64,000 nt of DNA, from positions 558,001 to 622,000 of the forward strand of contig CAVUCS010000001.1 of NCBI GenBank assembly GCA_963740065.1, read 5' to 3'. Of the stretch, positions 50,334 to 57,951 are shown in pieces. A model generated the notes under the pieces. It was given only the letters and a program-made list of their open reading frames with translations. It was not told where the DNA came from and did no database searches. Both the position numbers and the translations under genes were made by a program. The DNA comes from DASVDE01 sp963740065. GTDB lineage: Bacteria; Actinomycetota; Thermoleophilia; Solirubrobacterales; 70-9. Each line of letters opens with the position of its first letter. Position 1 is the stretch's first letter.

Positions 50334-50449
50334 CCACATCTAGAGGGGTGGAGGGACTGGCCCAGTGAAGCCCCGGCAACCACCTCGGACCATCGGTTCG
50401 GGGAGAGGTGCCAACTCCAGCAGGTGCAGTGAAGGCCTGGAAGATGTGG
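50334..50449 (+). promoter_or_regulatory. SAM-I (S-box) riboswitch
   Basis: The conserved core is clear: an AGGGACTGGCCC block, GAAGCCCCGGCAACC, and GGTGCCAACTCCAGCAG, in the order and spacing of the SAM-I aptamer. The P1 helix is formed by CCACATCT (50334-50341) and AGATGTGG (50442-50449). It controls the threonine-synthase-like gene and cysO. When SAM is abundant, P1 forms and the terminator downstream is free to fold, so genes are off. Confidence 0.94.
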
Positions 50450-50465
50450 GGAAGAGTCCGATCGG

Positions 50466-50498
50466 AACCTCTGCCCCACACAAGGCGGAGGTTTTTTT
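50466..50498 (+). terminator. Riboswitch-controlled intrinsic terminator
   Basis: A ten-base stem (50466-50475 with 50484-50493, one G-U pair) with an eight-base loop is followed by seven T residues. CCCCACA at 50474-50480 can instead pair with TGTGGGG at 50445-50451 in the P1 3' strand. This gives the alternative antiterminator expected for SAM-controlled attenuation. Confidence 0.9.
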
Positions 50499-50524
50499 GT
50501 TGTCGAGGGAAGAAGGAAGATCGG

Positions 50525-51757
50525 ATGTCACTTGAGAGCTTGAAGTGCAAGGAGTGCGGCACGGCGTTTGAGTTGGATGCCAGCTACTTCTGCGAGAACT
50601 GTTTCGGACCGTTGGAAGCGGTCTACGACCACTCGGGGCTCGATGCCGCCGAAGCGAAGCGCCGCATCCAGGCGGGCTCGCAGGGGATCTGGCGTTACGC
50701 CGACTTCCTGCCTTTCGCCGGGCGCCCCGGCGACCCGCTGGAGCCGGGCTTGACGCCGCTGCTGCGCGCCGACCGGTTGGCGGAGCGGCTGGGGCTGGAC
50801 GCTGAGCTTTGGGTGAAGAACGACGCCGCCAATCCAACCCACTCCTTCAAGGATCGGGTCGTCGCCGTCGCCGTCGCCAAGGCGCGCGAGTTGGGCTTCG
50901 ACACCGTCGCTTGCGCCTCGACCGGCAATCTCGCCAATGCCGTTGCCGCTCACGCGGCTGCCGCGGGTCTGGAGTCCTACGTCTTCGTCCCCGCCAACCT
51001 CGAGGAGCAGAAGCTGCTCGCGACCGGCATCTATGGGACGAACTTGGTCGGCGTGCGCGGCAACTACGACGACGTCAACCGGCTCTGCACGCAGCTGGCC
51101 GAGACCCGTCCATGGGCCTTCGTCAACGTCAACCTGCGGCCTTACTACGCGGAAGGGTCGAAGACGCTGGCCTACGAGACGGTCGAGCAGCTGGGCTGGG
51201 AGCTTCCCGATCGGGTTGTTTGCCCGATCGCTTCCGGGTCCCTTTTCACCAAGGTCGGCCGCGGCTTCCAGGAGTGGCTGGATATCGGCCTGGTGGACGG
51301 GTCGCAGCCGATCTTCAACGGCGCTCAGGCCGAGGGGTGCAGCCCCGTTGCCACTGCCTTCGCCGAGGGCTGGGAGGTCTGCAAACCGCAGAAGCCGGCG
51401 ACGATCGCCAAAAGTCTGGCGATCGGCGACCCGGCCGACGGCCCTTACGCGTTGGAGCACGCGCGTAGAACCGGCGGTCGCGTCGACTCGGTCACCGACG
51501 AGGAGATAAAGGACGGGATCCGCCTGCTCGCCGAGACCACGGGAATCTTCACCGAGACCGCGGGTGGAGTGACGATGGGAGTGCTGCGCAAGCTCGCCGA
51601 GCGCGGCGATATCGGCTCCGGCGAGAGAGTCGTCATCTACATCACCGGCGAGGGGCTGAAGACCCTGGACGCCGCTCGCGATAGGTTCCAGATGCACGAG
51701 ATAGACCCCGACCTTGAGAGCTTCGAGGCCGAGTTCCACCAGGAGGTAGCAGCCTGA
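50525..51757 (+). CDS. thrC: Threonine synthase-like PLP enzyme (SAM-riboswitch controlled)
   Basis: The 410-residue protein has an N-terminal zinc-ribbon-like C-K-E-C-G...C-E-N-C-F, then a fold-type II PLP domain with the lysine in P-T-H-S-F-K-D-R, the cofactor ring site A-S-T-G-N-L-A-N-A and a glycine-rich phosphate loop. By sequence this is a threonine synthase, converting O-phosphohomoserine to threonine. But it lies under a SAM riboswitch and overlaps cysO, so it may instead combine O-phosphohomoserine with thiocarboxylated CysO to give homocysteine; this is inference. Start ATG 50525 follows the terminator by 26 bases. Confidence 0.85.
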   Translation: MSLESLKCKECGTAFELDASYFCENCFGPLEAVYDHSGLDAAEAKRRIQAGSQGIWRYADFLPFAGRPGDPLEPGLTPLLRADRLAERLGLDAELWVKNDAANPTHSFKDRVVAVAVAKARELGFDTVACASTGNLANAVAAHAAAAGLESYVFVPANLEEQKLLATGIYGTNLVGVRGNYDDVNRLCTQLAETRPWAFVNVNLRPYYAEGSKTLAYETVEQLGWELPDRVVCPIASGSLFTKVGRGFQEWLDIGLVDGSQPIFNGAQAEGCSPVATAFAEGWEVCKPQKPATIAKSLAIGDPADGPYALEHARRTGGRVDSVTDEEIKDGIRLLAETTGIFTETAGGVTMGVLRKLAERGDIGSGERVVIYITGEGLKTLDAARDRFQMHEIDPDLESFEAEFHQEVAA

Positions 51758-52029
51758 TGTCAGTCACCGTCAAGATCCCGACCCAACTCCGCGCCGCGAC
51801 AGGGGGAGAGCCCGAAGTTGAGGTAGCCGGCTCCACCGTGGGCGAAGCGCTCGACGCTGTCTTCGAGGCCTACAGCGACCTGCGCGAGCGGATCACCCAG
51901 GACGGCGACTTGCGTCGCTTCGTCAACGTCTACGTCAGCGGCGAGGACATCCGCTTCCAGCAGGGTCTGGACACCGCGATCGACGATGGGGCCGAGGTGA
52001 CGATCTTGCCAGCGGTTGCAGGTGGTTGA
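51757..52029 (+). CDS. cysO: CysO-type ubiquitin-like sulfur carrier protein
   Basis: This 90-residue MoaD/ThiS-fold protein ends in V-T-I-L-P-A-V-A-G-G, the same C-terminus as mycobacterial CysO. The terminal Gly-Gly is adenylated and converted to a thiocarboxylate that donates sulfur to a PLP enzyme. Its ATG shares a base with the stop of the threonine-synthase-like gene, so the two are made together. No cysM, mec or activating MoeB-like gene is in this window. Confidence 0.92.
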   Translation: MSVTVKIPTQLRAATGGEPEVEVAGSTVGEALDAVFEAYSDLRERITQDGDLRRFVNVYVSGEDIRFQQGLDTAIDDGAEVTILPAVAGG

Positions 52030-52144
52030 GCGGTCATCCCGGCAGGGGTTCCGCTTAACTTTTTCGGTGGAGAGTCTGGCCGCTGACGCCGCGAGGTTGG
52101 AGACGAAAAAGTACAAGACGCTCCACCCCTGCCGGGATGACCGC
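52030..52144. repeat. Nested inverted repeats spanning the gap and the start of the next gene
   Basis: Outer arms of 20 bases (52030-52049 and 52125-52144) are perfectly complementary; a second, inner pair of nine bases (52058-52066 and 52104-52112, ACTTTTTCG/CGAAAAAGT) lies inside. The right outer arm covers the start codon of the sugar nucleotidyltransferase gene at 52137, so in RNA it would hide the ribosome start. It could be a terminator for thrC-cysO, a translation control hairpin or a small mobile repeat. Confidence 0.8.
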
Positions 52145-52871
52145 TAAGCCGCCCGTCGTCGTTCTCTGCGGCGGCCGGGGAACGCGGTTGAGGGAAAAGA
52201 CCGAGAGCTTGCCCAAGGCATTGGTCGAGATTGGTGGGAGGCCGATTGTCGGCCACGTGATTGATATCTACGCGGCGCAGGGGTTTGATCGGTTTATCCT
52301 CGCGACCGGGTACCTGGGGGAGATGGTCGCCGAATACGTCGCCGGCGCGGAATGGCCGATGGGAGTCGAGATCGAGTGCGTCGACACCGGCCTCGACACG
52401 CCGACGGGCGGGCGGATCGCCCGGCTCGCCGATCGTTTCGGAGGCGAAGGCTTTTGTGCCACCTATGCCGATGGGGTCGCCGACATCGACCTGGGCGCCC
52501 TACTCCACTTTCACGAAAGCCATGGTGCCTTGGCGACGGTGACCGTGGCCCAACCCCACCTGCAATGGGGGGTGGCCCGTCTCAATGGCGATCGCGTCGA
52601 TGGCTTCGTCGAGAAGCCGCGCTCCGAGCACTGGATCAACGGCGGCTTCTTCTGCTTTGAGTCCTCCGTCCTCGGCTATCTGGATGAGGACAGCATTCTC
52701 GAACGGGAGCCCCTGGAGCGCCTCGCCGCCGACGGCGAGCTGCGCGCCTACCGCCACGAGGGTTTCTGGGACTGCATGGACACATACAAGGATGCGGTGG
52801 TGCTGAACGACCTCTGGGAGAGCGGCGAGGCGCCCTGGCGTAGAAAGCCGGGCGAGGGAGAGGTCCGGTGA
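52137..52871 (+). CDS. Sugar-1-phosphate nucleotidyltransferase (RfbF-like)
   Basis: The 244-residue protein has the pyrophosphorylase signature V-V-L-C-G-G-R-G-T-R-L-R-E-K-T-E-S-L-P-K and later G-F-V-E-K-P and N-G-G-F-F. It is closest in appearance to glucose-1-phosphate cytidylyltransferases, which make CDP-glucose. It overlaps an NAD-dependent epimerase/dehydratase by four bases. Together they likely prepare a nucleotide sugar for a surface glycan. The start lies in the right arm of the hairpin. Confidence 0.86.
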   Translation: MTAKPPVVVLCGGRGTRLREKTESLPKALVEIGGRPIVGHVIDIYAAQGFDRFILATGYLGEMVAEYVAGAEWPMGVEIECVDTGLDTPTGGRIARLADRFGGEGFCATYADGVADIDLGALLHFHESHGALATVTVAQPHLQWGVARLNGDRVDGFVEKPRSEHWINGGFFCFESSVLGYLDEDSILEREPLERLAADGELRAYRHEGFWDCMDTYKDAVVLNDLWESGEAPWRRKPGEGEVR

Positions 52872-53860
52872 AGGCACTCGTCACTGGCGCGCACGGGTTC
52901 GTCGCCTCTCATCTGACGGCGGCGCTGCTCGAGCGCGGCGCGGAGGTGCGGATCCTCGATCGCCCGGCGCCGCGCATCGCCGACATCGGCGGCGAACGAC
53001 GCTCGGCGCTGGATCTGCTCGGCCTGCGCGAAGAGGTGGAGATCGCTGAGGGCGATCTGCGCGACGCAGACGCGGTCGCGGCGGCAGTCGCCGGCTGCGA
53101 CTCCGTCTTCCATCTGGCGGCGCAGACGATTGTCGGCGTCGCCCGTCGCGCCCCCACCGAGACCTTCGAGGTAAACGTGGGCGGCGCCTGGAACGTCTTC
53201 GAGGCCTGTCGCGAACACGGTGTGGAGCGGGTCGTCTTCGCCTCTTCTGACAAGGCCTACGGCGCCAGCCCTGAGCTGCCCTATCGCGAGGACTTCCCGC
53301 TGCGCGCGGTCAACCCATACGACGCCAGCAAGGCCGCCGCGGACATCGTCGCCCGCAGCTACGCCCATGCCTATGGCCTGCCCTTGGCGGTTACCCGATT
53401 CGCCAACGTCTATGGCGGTGGCGACCTCAACTTCTCACGGCTGGTTCCGGAGACGGTGGTGGCCGCGCTCGATGGGCGCCGACCCGTCATCCGCTCCGAC
53501 GGCAGTCCCGAACGCGACTTCCTGCACGTTGCCGATGCCGTTGCCGCCTACCTGGCCCTCGACGAGCTTCTCGGCCGCGGTGTTGGAGTGGGGGAGGCTT
53601 TCAACGCCGGCGGCGAGCGCCCCCACTCGGTCCGCGAGGTGGTCGAGTTGATCGCCGCCGAGTCGGAGGGAGATGTGGAGCCCGATTTTCAGGGAGAGGG
53701 AACGCCCGAGGGAGAGATAGACCGCCAGTTCGTCGACTCGGCGAAGCTGCGCGAGGCCACCGGCTGGCAGCCACAGGTTGAACTGGGCGATGGTTTGCGC
53801 GACACGATCGAGTGGTACCGAGCCCATTCCGAGGCGCGGCCCGCCGCGCTCGCCGGGTAG
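52868..53860 (+). CDS. NAD-dependent epimerase/dehydratase (nucleotide-sugar)
   Basis: The 330-residue extended SDR has V-T-G-A-H-G-F-V-A-S-H-L, the catalytic S-S-D-K-A-Y-G and Y-D-A-S-K-A-A-A-D, and R-F-A-N-V-Y-G-G-G-D followed by R-D-F-L-H-V. It resembles CDP-glucose 4,6-dehydratases and UDP-sugar epimerases, which fits the RfbF-like gene before it. The exact sugar cannot be told. Start GTG 52868 overlaps the preceding stop. Confidence 0.88.
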   Translation: MKALVTGAHGFVASHLTAALLERGAEVRILDRPAPRIADIGGERRSALDLLGLREEVEIAEGDLRDADAVAAAVAGCDSVFHLAAQTIVGVARRAPTETFEVNVGGAWNVFEACREHGVERVVFASSDKAYGASPELPYREDFPLRAVNPYDASKAAADIVARSYAHAYGLPLAVTRFANVYGGGDLNFSRLVPETVVAALDGRRPVIRSDGSPERDFLHVADAVAAYLALDELLGRGVGVGEAFNAGGERPHSVREVVELIAAESEGDVEPDFQGEGTPEGEIDRQFVDSAKLREATGWQPQVELGDGLRDTIEWYRAHSEARPAALAG

Positions 53861-53871
53861 GGAGGCCGACC

Positions 53872-54669
53872 GTGTGCGGGCGATTCACAGTCACGACCAG
53901 AGACACGAAGGACGTCGCCGATCGCTTCCAGGTCGAGCTGGAGAAAGCGCTGGAGCGGACCGCCGGAGGCAAGGCGCCGCCGCCTTCGAAAGAGCGCGCC
54001 AGAAGAACGGCGACCGGGTTGGGGCGCTTCAACGTCGCTCCCACTCAGGAGATTCTGACCGTGCGCTCCTCTCCCGAGCCCGAGGAAGCGGCGCGGGGAG
54101 AGCGCGAGGCGCGACTGATGCGCTGGGGTTTGGTGCCGCGATGGGCGAAGGACCTCAGAGTCGGCTACCGGATGATCAACGCAAAAGCGGAGAACCTCAG
54201 CTCCAGTCGCGCCTACTCACCGCTGATCGGCAAGTTTCGCCACCGCTGCCTGATCGTCGCCGACGGCTTCTACGAGTGGATGAAGGCGGAGGACCCGAAG
54301 CAGCCGCGCCAGCCCTGGCGCTTCACCGTTGACGGCGGCGAGCCGTTTGCCTTCGCCGGCATCTGCACCCGCAAAGAGTGGGAGGACCCCGAGGACCGCG
54401 GCTTCGACGACGGCTGGCTCTACAGCTGCACGATCGTCACCACTACCCCGAACGAGCTGGTTGCCAAGGTTCACGACCGGATGCCGGCGATTCTGCCGAC
54501 CCCCGAAGCCGAAGCCGCTTGGCTACGGCCAGACCTGGAGCTGGAGGACGCCGTCGAGATGTGCGCGACGCTGCCGGCCGAGCGCATGCAAAGCGCCCCC
54601 GCCAACCCGAAGCTGAACAAGGTCGGCAAGGGGATGGAAGAAGGCCCCGACCTCCTGGTTGTGCCTTAG
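53872..54669 (+). CDS. SOS response-associated peptidase (SRAP, YedK/HMCES)
   Basis: This family forms a covalent thiazolidine link with abasic sites in single-stranded DNA. The catalytic cysteine is residue 2, as required (M-C-G-R-F-T), so GTG 53872 is the start despite a longer open frame. Other family blocks are F-N-V-A-P-T-Q, M-R-W-G-L-V-P-R-W, N-A-K-A-E, D-G-F-Y-E-W and H-D-R-M-P-A-I-L with the active-site histidine. A 25-residue insertion near residue 30 is somewhat unusual. Confidence 0.93.
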   Translation: MCGRFTVTTRDTKDVADRFQVELEKALERTAGGKAPPPSKERARRTATGLGRFNVAPTQEILTVRSSPEPEEAARGEREARLMRWGLVPRWAKDLRVGYRMINAKAENLSSSRAYSPLIGKFRHRCLIVADGFYEWMKAEDPKQPRQPWRFTVDGGEPFAFAGICTRKEWEDPEDRGFDDGWLYSCTIVTTTPNELVAKVHDRMPAILPTPEAEAAWLRPDLELEDAVEMCATLPAERMQSAPANPKLNKVGKGMEEGPDLLVVP

Positions 54670-55367
54670 AGGGAGCCGGCAGTTCGGGTCGTTGCGGTGC
54701 CCGTGGCGGTCTCAATCGTGCAGGCGAGTCTGGCGGCTGGAGTCGTGGTCGTGCGCCAGATCGAGCCGAAGCCGAGCGTCAAGGGCTTGCCCGGGCGGCC
54801 GGTGGGCAGGCCCCAATCCCACCCTTGTTCCCCCGGGCGGTAGGGCGTCCACTCGACCGTGATGTCCGTTTTGCCGGTGTAGCGGTCGAAGGCATCCCCG
54901 AACTCGACTACGGCGAGGTCGCTGTTTTGGGCGCTGAACTCGACCAGCGAGGTTCTTGCGACGCCCTGTCTGATCAGGTCCGGGCTGGGACGCGGGTAGG
55001 CCGCCCGCTGTTTCGTCGTATGGGTGACGATCGCCCTGGTCGGGACTCTGGTCACACAGTGCACTCGCCCTTGCCCGACGGAGGCGCCCGTGCTGATGTT
55101 CAGCACTCCGACGGCGCGATAGAGGGTGTAGCCGCCGGCATTGGGCGCGGTGGCTCGCAGGCCGGCCCGCTCGATTCGCATCGTTCCCCCGCCGGGAATC
55201 TCCACCGGCTTGGAATCCGGCAGCGGCGCCATCTCCTCCCAGGTCAATTGCGCAGCGGTGAGCGGCTTATCCGTGCTCAGCAGCGCCGCCGCGACGCACC
55301 CGATCAGCCCAATGGCAATCACGGCAAGCGCCCCCCACGGCGGACGAGTTTCTTTGCCCGCTTCCAT
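54666..55367 (-). CDS. Single-pass membrane-anchored protein, unknown function
   Basis: The 233-residue protein has one N-terminal hydrophobic helix (G-A-L-A-V-I-A-I-G-L-I-G-C-V-A-A-A-L-L), so most of it should be outside the membrane. The outer part is beta-rich with I-P-G-G-G-T-M-R-I-E and a tail rich in threonine. I recognise no domain. It starts three bases from the 3' end of tRNA-Arg and shares its strand, so it might be co-transcribed with the tRNA. It converges on the SRAP gene with a 4-base overlap of stop codons. Confidence 0.65.
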   Translation of the reverse strand: MEAGKETRPPWGALAVIAIGLIGCVAAALLSTDKPLTAAQLTWEEMAPLPDSKPVEIPGGGTMRIERAGLRATAPNAGGYTLYRAVGVLNISTGASVGQGRVHCVTRVPTRAIVTHTTKQRAAYPRPSPDLIRQGVARTSLVEFSAQNSDLAVVEFGDAFDRYTGKTDITVEWTPYRPGEQGWDWGLPTGRPGKPLTLGFGSIWRTTTTPAARLACTIETATGTATTRTAGSL

Positions 55368-55369
55368 TA

Positions 55370-55443
55370 CGCGCCCGGCAGGATTCGAACCTGGGCCTTC
55401 CGCCTCCGGAGGGCGGCGCTCTATCCAGCTGAGCTACGGGCGC
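55370..55443 (-). tRNA. tRNA-Arg (CCG)
   Basis: On the minus strand a full cloverleaf is formed, with acceptor GCGCCCG/CGGGCGC, anticodon stem CCGCC/GGCGG and loop CTCCGGA giving anticodon CCG, and a canonical TTCGAAT T-loop. CCA is not encoded. Confidence 0.95.
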
Positions 55444-55466
55444 GGAAGGGCCAGTCTAGCTTCGCG

Positions 55467-55472
55467 TAGGCT
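55467..55472 (+). promoter_or_regulatory. Possible -10 element (TAGGCT) of rnz
   Basis: TAGGCT lies eight bases before ATG 55481, in the divergent gap with tRNA-Arg. Confidence 0.4.
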
Positions 55473-55480
55473 CGGGACCC

Positions 55481-56455
55481 ATGGACCTTTCGGTGGCATT
55501 TCTCGGCACGGGCGGCGCCGTGCCTTCGGCGCGGCGGAACACGGCCAGCTTGCTGGTCGCGCGTGGGGGGGAGCGGCTGATGTTCGATTGCGGTGAGGGG
55601 ACGCAGCGCCAGATGCAGCGTTCGCTGGGGCTGACTCAGGTCGACGACATCTTCCTCACGCACTTCCACGCCGACCACATCCTTGGGTTGCCGGGGCTGC
55701 TGAAGACCTGGGACCTGACCGATCGGGGGACGCCGCTTCGCATCTACGGCCCGCCCGGCCTTCAAGACCTCTTCAAGACCCTCTCTCGGCTCGTCGGCAG
55801 GACTGGCTACCCGCTGGAGCTGATCGAGCTTGAGCCCGGGGACTCGGTGCCGCTGGAGGACGCTGAGGTGCGGGCGTTCGAGGCTCGGCACAGCGCGCGC
55901 GCCAATGGCTACGCCTTGGTCGAGGAGGAGCGGCGCGGTCGCTTCGACCTTGAGGCCGCCAGACGGCTGGGCATCCCCGAAGGCCCGGCATTTGCCGCGC
56001 TACAGCGAGGAGAAGAGGTACAGGGCACCTCCGGCCCGGTCCGCCCAGAGGACGTGATCGGCGAGTCGAGGCCCGGTCGCACCGTGGTCATCACCGGCGA
56101 CACGGCTCCCTGCCCGGCGACGGTTGCCGCCGCCGCCGACGCCGACCTTCTGGTTCACGACGCGAGCTTCTCCGAGGAGGAGGCTCAGCGCGCCGCCGAC
56201 ACGGGGCACTCGACCGTCGGCCAAGCGGCCGCCGTGGCGAGCGAAGCGCACGTGAAGCTCTTGGCTCTGGTGCACATCTCCTCCCGCTACCACGTGGGCA
56301 AGGTTCTGGACGAGGCCCGGGAGGTCTACGAGAACGTGATCGCCCCGCGCGACTTCGACCTGATTGAGATCCCGTACCCCGAGAAAGGCGAGCCCACCTT
56401 GATGCCCAACGGGGCGCGGGAGCGGGCGGAGCCCCAGTCAGACGGAGGCGGCTAG
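55481..56455 (+). CDS. rnz: Ribonuclease Z (tRNA 3' processing endonuclease)
   Basis: RNase Z removes 3' trailers from tRNA precursors, which is essential where CCA is not encoded, as for the tRNAs here. The 324-residue protein has the N-terminal F-L-G-T-G-G-A-V-P, metal motif T-H-F-H-A-D-H-I-L-G-L-P-G, A-R-H-S, I-T-G-D-T and the family's G-H-S-T. It is divergent from tRNA-Arg. The 3' end overlaps the convergent hydrolase gene by 18 bases. Confidence 0.93.
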   Translation: MDLSVAFLGTGGAVPSARRNTASLLVARGGERLMFDCGEGTQRQMQRSLGLTQVDDIFLTHFHADHILGLPGLLKTWDLTDRGTPLRIYGPPGLQDLFKTLSRLVGRTGYPLELIELEPGDSVPLEDAEVRAFEARHSARANGYALVEEERRGRFDLEAARRLGIPEGPAFAALQRGEEVQGTSGPVRPEDVIGESRPGRTVVITGDTAPCPATVAAAADADLLVHDASFSEEEAQRAADTGHSTVGQAAAVASEAHVKLLALVHISSRYHVGKVLDEAREVYENVIAPRDFDLIEIPYPEKGEPTLMPNGARERAEPQSDGGG

Positions 56456-57307
56456 CGTCGCGATGGCGTCGGCTACGGCCGGCGCCTGGTCTTCCTGGAG
56501 AAAGTGCTTGGCCGGCAGCAGCGTCGGCCGCTCGACCGCGAGCGCCCGCATGACTTCTTTACGCCGCGTCTGACCCAGCATCCGGTCTCGATCTCCCCAC
56601 ACGACCTGCGCCGGGTAGGGCCGCCCGGCAAGTCCTTCGAAAAAAAAGCGCTCCTTCTCCGCGGTCAGCTCGAAGCCGCGCATGATTCGTAAGAAAGCGC
56701 GCCCGCCGTCGCCGCGGCGCAGCAGCGCATGGTGGGTATCGACCTCGGCGGCCGGCACGGCCGAGCGGTTGCCGACGCCGGTCAAGTAATAGAGCTGTCG
56801 AAAGAGCGGGCGCATCATGCTGCGCAGCCAGATCTCTCCGACTCCTTTGAATGAGAACGGGCGCATCGGCGGGGGTTGGTGGAACGTTGCCGTGTCGACC
56901 AGCGTGTTGAGCGCGGTCAGCGAGAGCAGGCGCTGCGGATTGCGAATCGCCCACTCGAAGCCGATCGGGCCGCCGATGTCGTGGACGACGAGGTGACAGC
57001 GCTCGATTCCCAACGCGTCGATCGCCTCGCCCGTCCACCGCGCCAGGCCGCTCCACGAGTAATCGAAGTCATCGGGCCGCGCGGCCAGGCCAAGTCCCGG
57101 AAAGTCAAAGGCGATCCCGCGTAGGCCGCGCGCCTCCAGTTCCGGCAGCACCTTGCGGTAGAGGAACGAGCTGACCGGCACCCCGTGCAGGCAGACCACC
57201 GCTTCGCCGTTCCCGACTTCCCGCACAAAGCTGCTCACGCCGCCGGCTTCGAAGCGCCTCCCAGCTCCTTCGTGCGCCTCAATAATTTGCCGAACTTCCG
57301 CCTTCAC
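56438..57307 (-). CDS. Alpha/beta hydrolase, haloalkane dehalogenase-like
   Basis: The 289-residue protein has the alpha/beta hydrolase core with oxyanion region L-H-G-V-P-V-S-S and a nucleophile elbow V-H-D-I-G-G-P-I-G, in which aspartate takes the place of serine. An aspartate nucleophile is found in haloalkane dehalogenases and epoxide hydrolases. Later W-G-D-R-D-R-M-L carries the acidic partner and P-A-K-H-F-L-Q-E-D the histidine. True halide-binding residues cannot be confirmed from the sequence alone. Confidence 0.83.
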   Translation of the reverse strand: MKAEVRQIIEAHEGAGRRFEAGGVSSFVREVGNGEAVVCLHGVPVSSFLYRKVLPELEARGLRGIAFDFPGLGLAARPDDFDYSWSGLARWTGEAIDALGIERCHLVVHDIGGPIGFEWAIRNPQRLLSLTALNTLVDTATFHQPPPMRPFSFKGVGEIWLRSMMRPLFRQLYYLTGVGNRSAVPAAEVDTHHALLRRGDGGRAFLRIMRGFELTAEKERFFFEGLAGRPYPAQVVWGDRDRMLGQTRRKEVMRALAVERPTLLPAKHFLQEDQAPAVADAIATLAASV

Positions 57308-57343
57308 ACCGCCAGGCTCTCACGAAACGTCGCTCGACGCTGG

Positions 57344-57349
57344 TAGGCT
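57344..57349 (+). promoter_or_regulatory. Putative -10 element (TAGGCT) of the pyr operon
   Basis: TAGGCT lies just before the pyr leader; a start near 57356 would place the PyrR-binding element at the very 5' end of the mRNA. Confidence 0.45.
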
Positions 57350-57357
57350 CGTCGCGT

Positions 57358-57390
57358 CCTTTAATCCGGTCCCGTGAGGCCAGTAAGGAG
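57358..57390 (+). promoter_or_regulatory. PyrR-binding leader element
   Basis: The leader carries GGTCCCGTGAGGCC inside a CTTTAAT...AGTAAG stem, very similar to the PyrR-binding loops of actinobacterial pyr operons. The 3' side of the stem contains the TAAGGAG ribosome-binding site of pyrR. PyrR bound to UMP would stabilise the hairpin and block translation. A two-codon ORF (ATG AAG TGA at 57392-57400) overlaps the GTG start and may be accidental. Confidence 0.8.
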
Positions 57391-57396
57391 CATGAA

Positions 57397-57951
57397 GTGA
57401 GCGAGAAGATCGTGCTGGAGCACGATGATGTCAGGCGAACGCTGCGGCGGATCGCCCATGAGATCGCCGAGAAGAATCCCTCTCCCGAGGCTCTCGCGAT
57501 CGTTGGGATCCACACTCGCGGCGCTCTACTAGCCCGTCGACTGCACTCGCTGGTCGCCGAGTTGACCGGCGCCGAGGTGCCGATCGGCGACATCGACATT
57601 TCTTTCTACCGCGACGACGTCGCCGCCAAGGCTCCCGACAGCCAGCCCGTCGTCCACGCCTCCCACATCAGCTTCGACCTCGCCGGGCGCACCGTGATCC
57701 TCGTCGACGACGTGCTCTTCACCGGCCGCACCGTGCGAGCCGCGATCGACGCGCTGTTCGACTACGGGCGTCCCGAGCGGGTGCAGCTGGCGGTGCTCTG
57801 CGACCGCGGCCATCGCGAGCTGCCGATCCGGCCCGACTACGTCGGCAAGAACCTGCCGACCGCCCGCGGGGAACGGGTCAACGTGCGGCTGGAGGAGGCG
57901 GATGAGGTAGATCAGGTGACGATCACCGAGCCGGTGGAGGTGCCGGCATGA
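57397..57951 (+). CDS. pyrR: Bifunctional pyr operon regulator/uracil phosphoribosyltransferase PyrR
   Basis: PyrR senses UMP and binds the pyr mRNA leader; it also has uracil phosphoribosyltransferase activity. The 184-residue protein shows I-V-G-I-H-T-R-G, the PRPP-binding V-I-L-V-D-D-V-L-F-T-G-R-T and the C-terminal R-G-H-R-E-L-P-I-R-P-D-Y-V-G-K-N. Start GTG 57397 is six bases from the TAAGGAG site. It is the first gene of pyrRBC-carAB, all overlapping by one to four bases. Confidence 0.95.
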   Translation: MSEKIVLEHDDVRRTLRRIAHEIAEKNPSPEALAIVGIHTRGALLARRLHSLVAELTGAEVPIGDIDISFYRDDVAAKAPDSQPVVHASHISFDLAGRTVILVDDVLFTGRTVRAAIDALFDYGRPERVQLAVLCDRGHRELPIRPDYVGKNLPTARGERVNVRLEEADEVDQVTITEPVEVPA

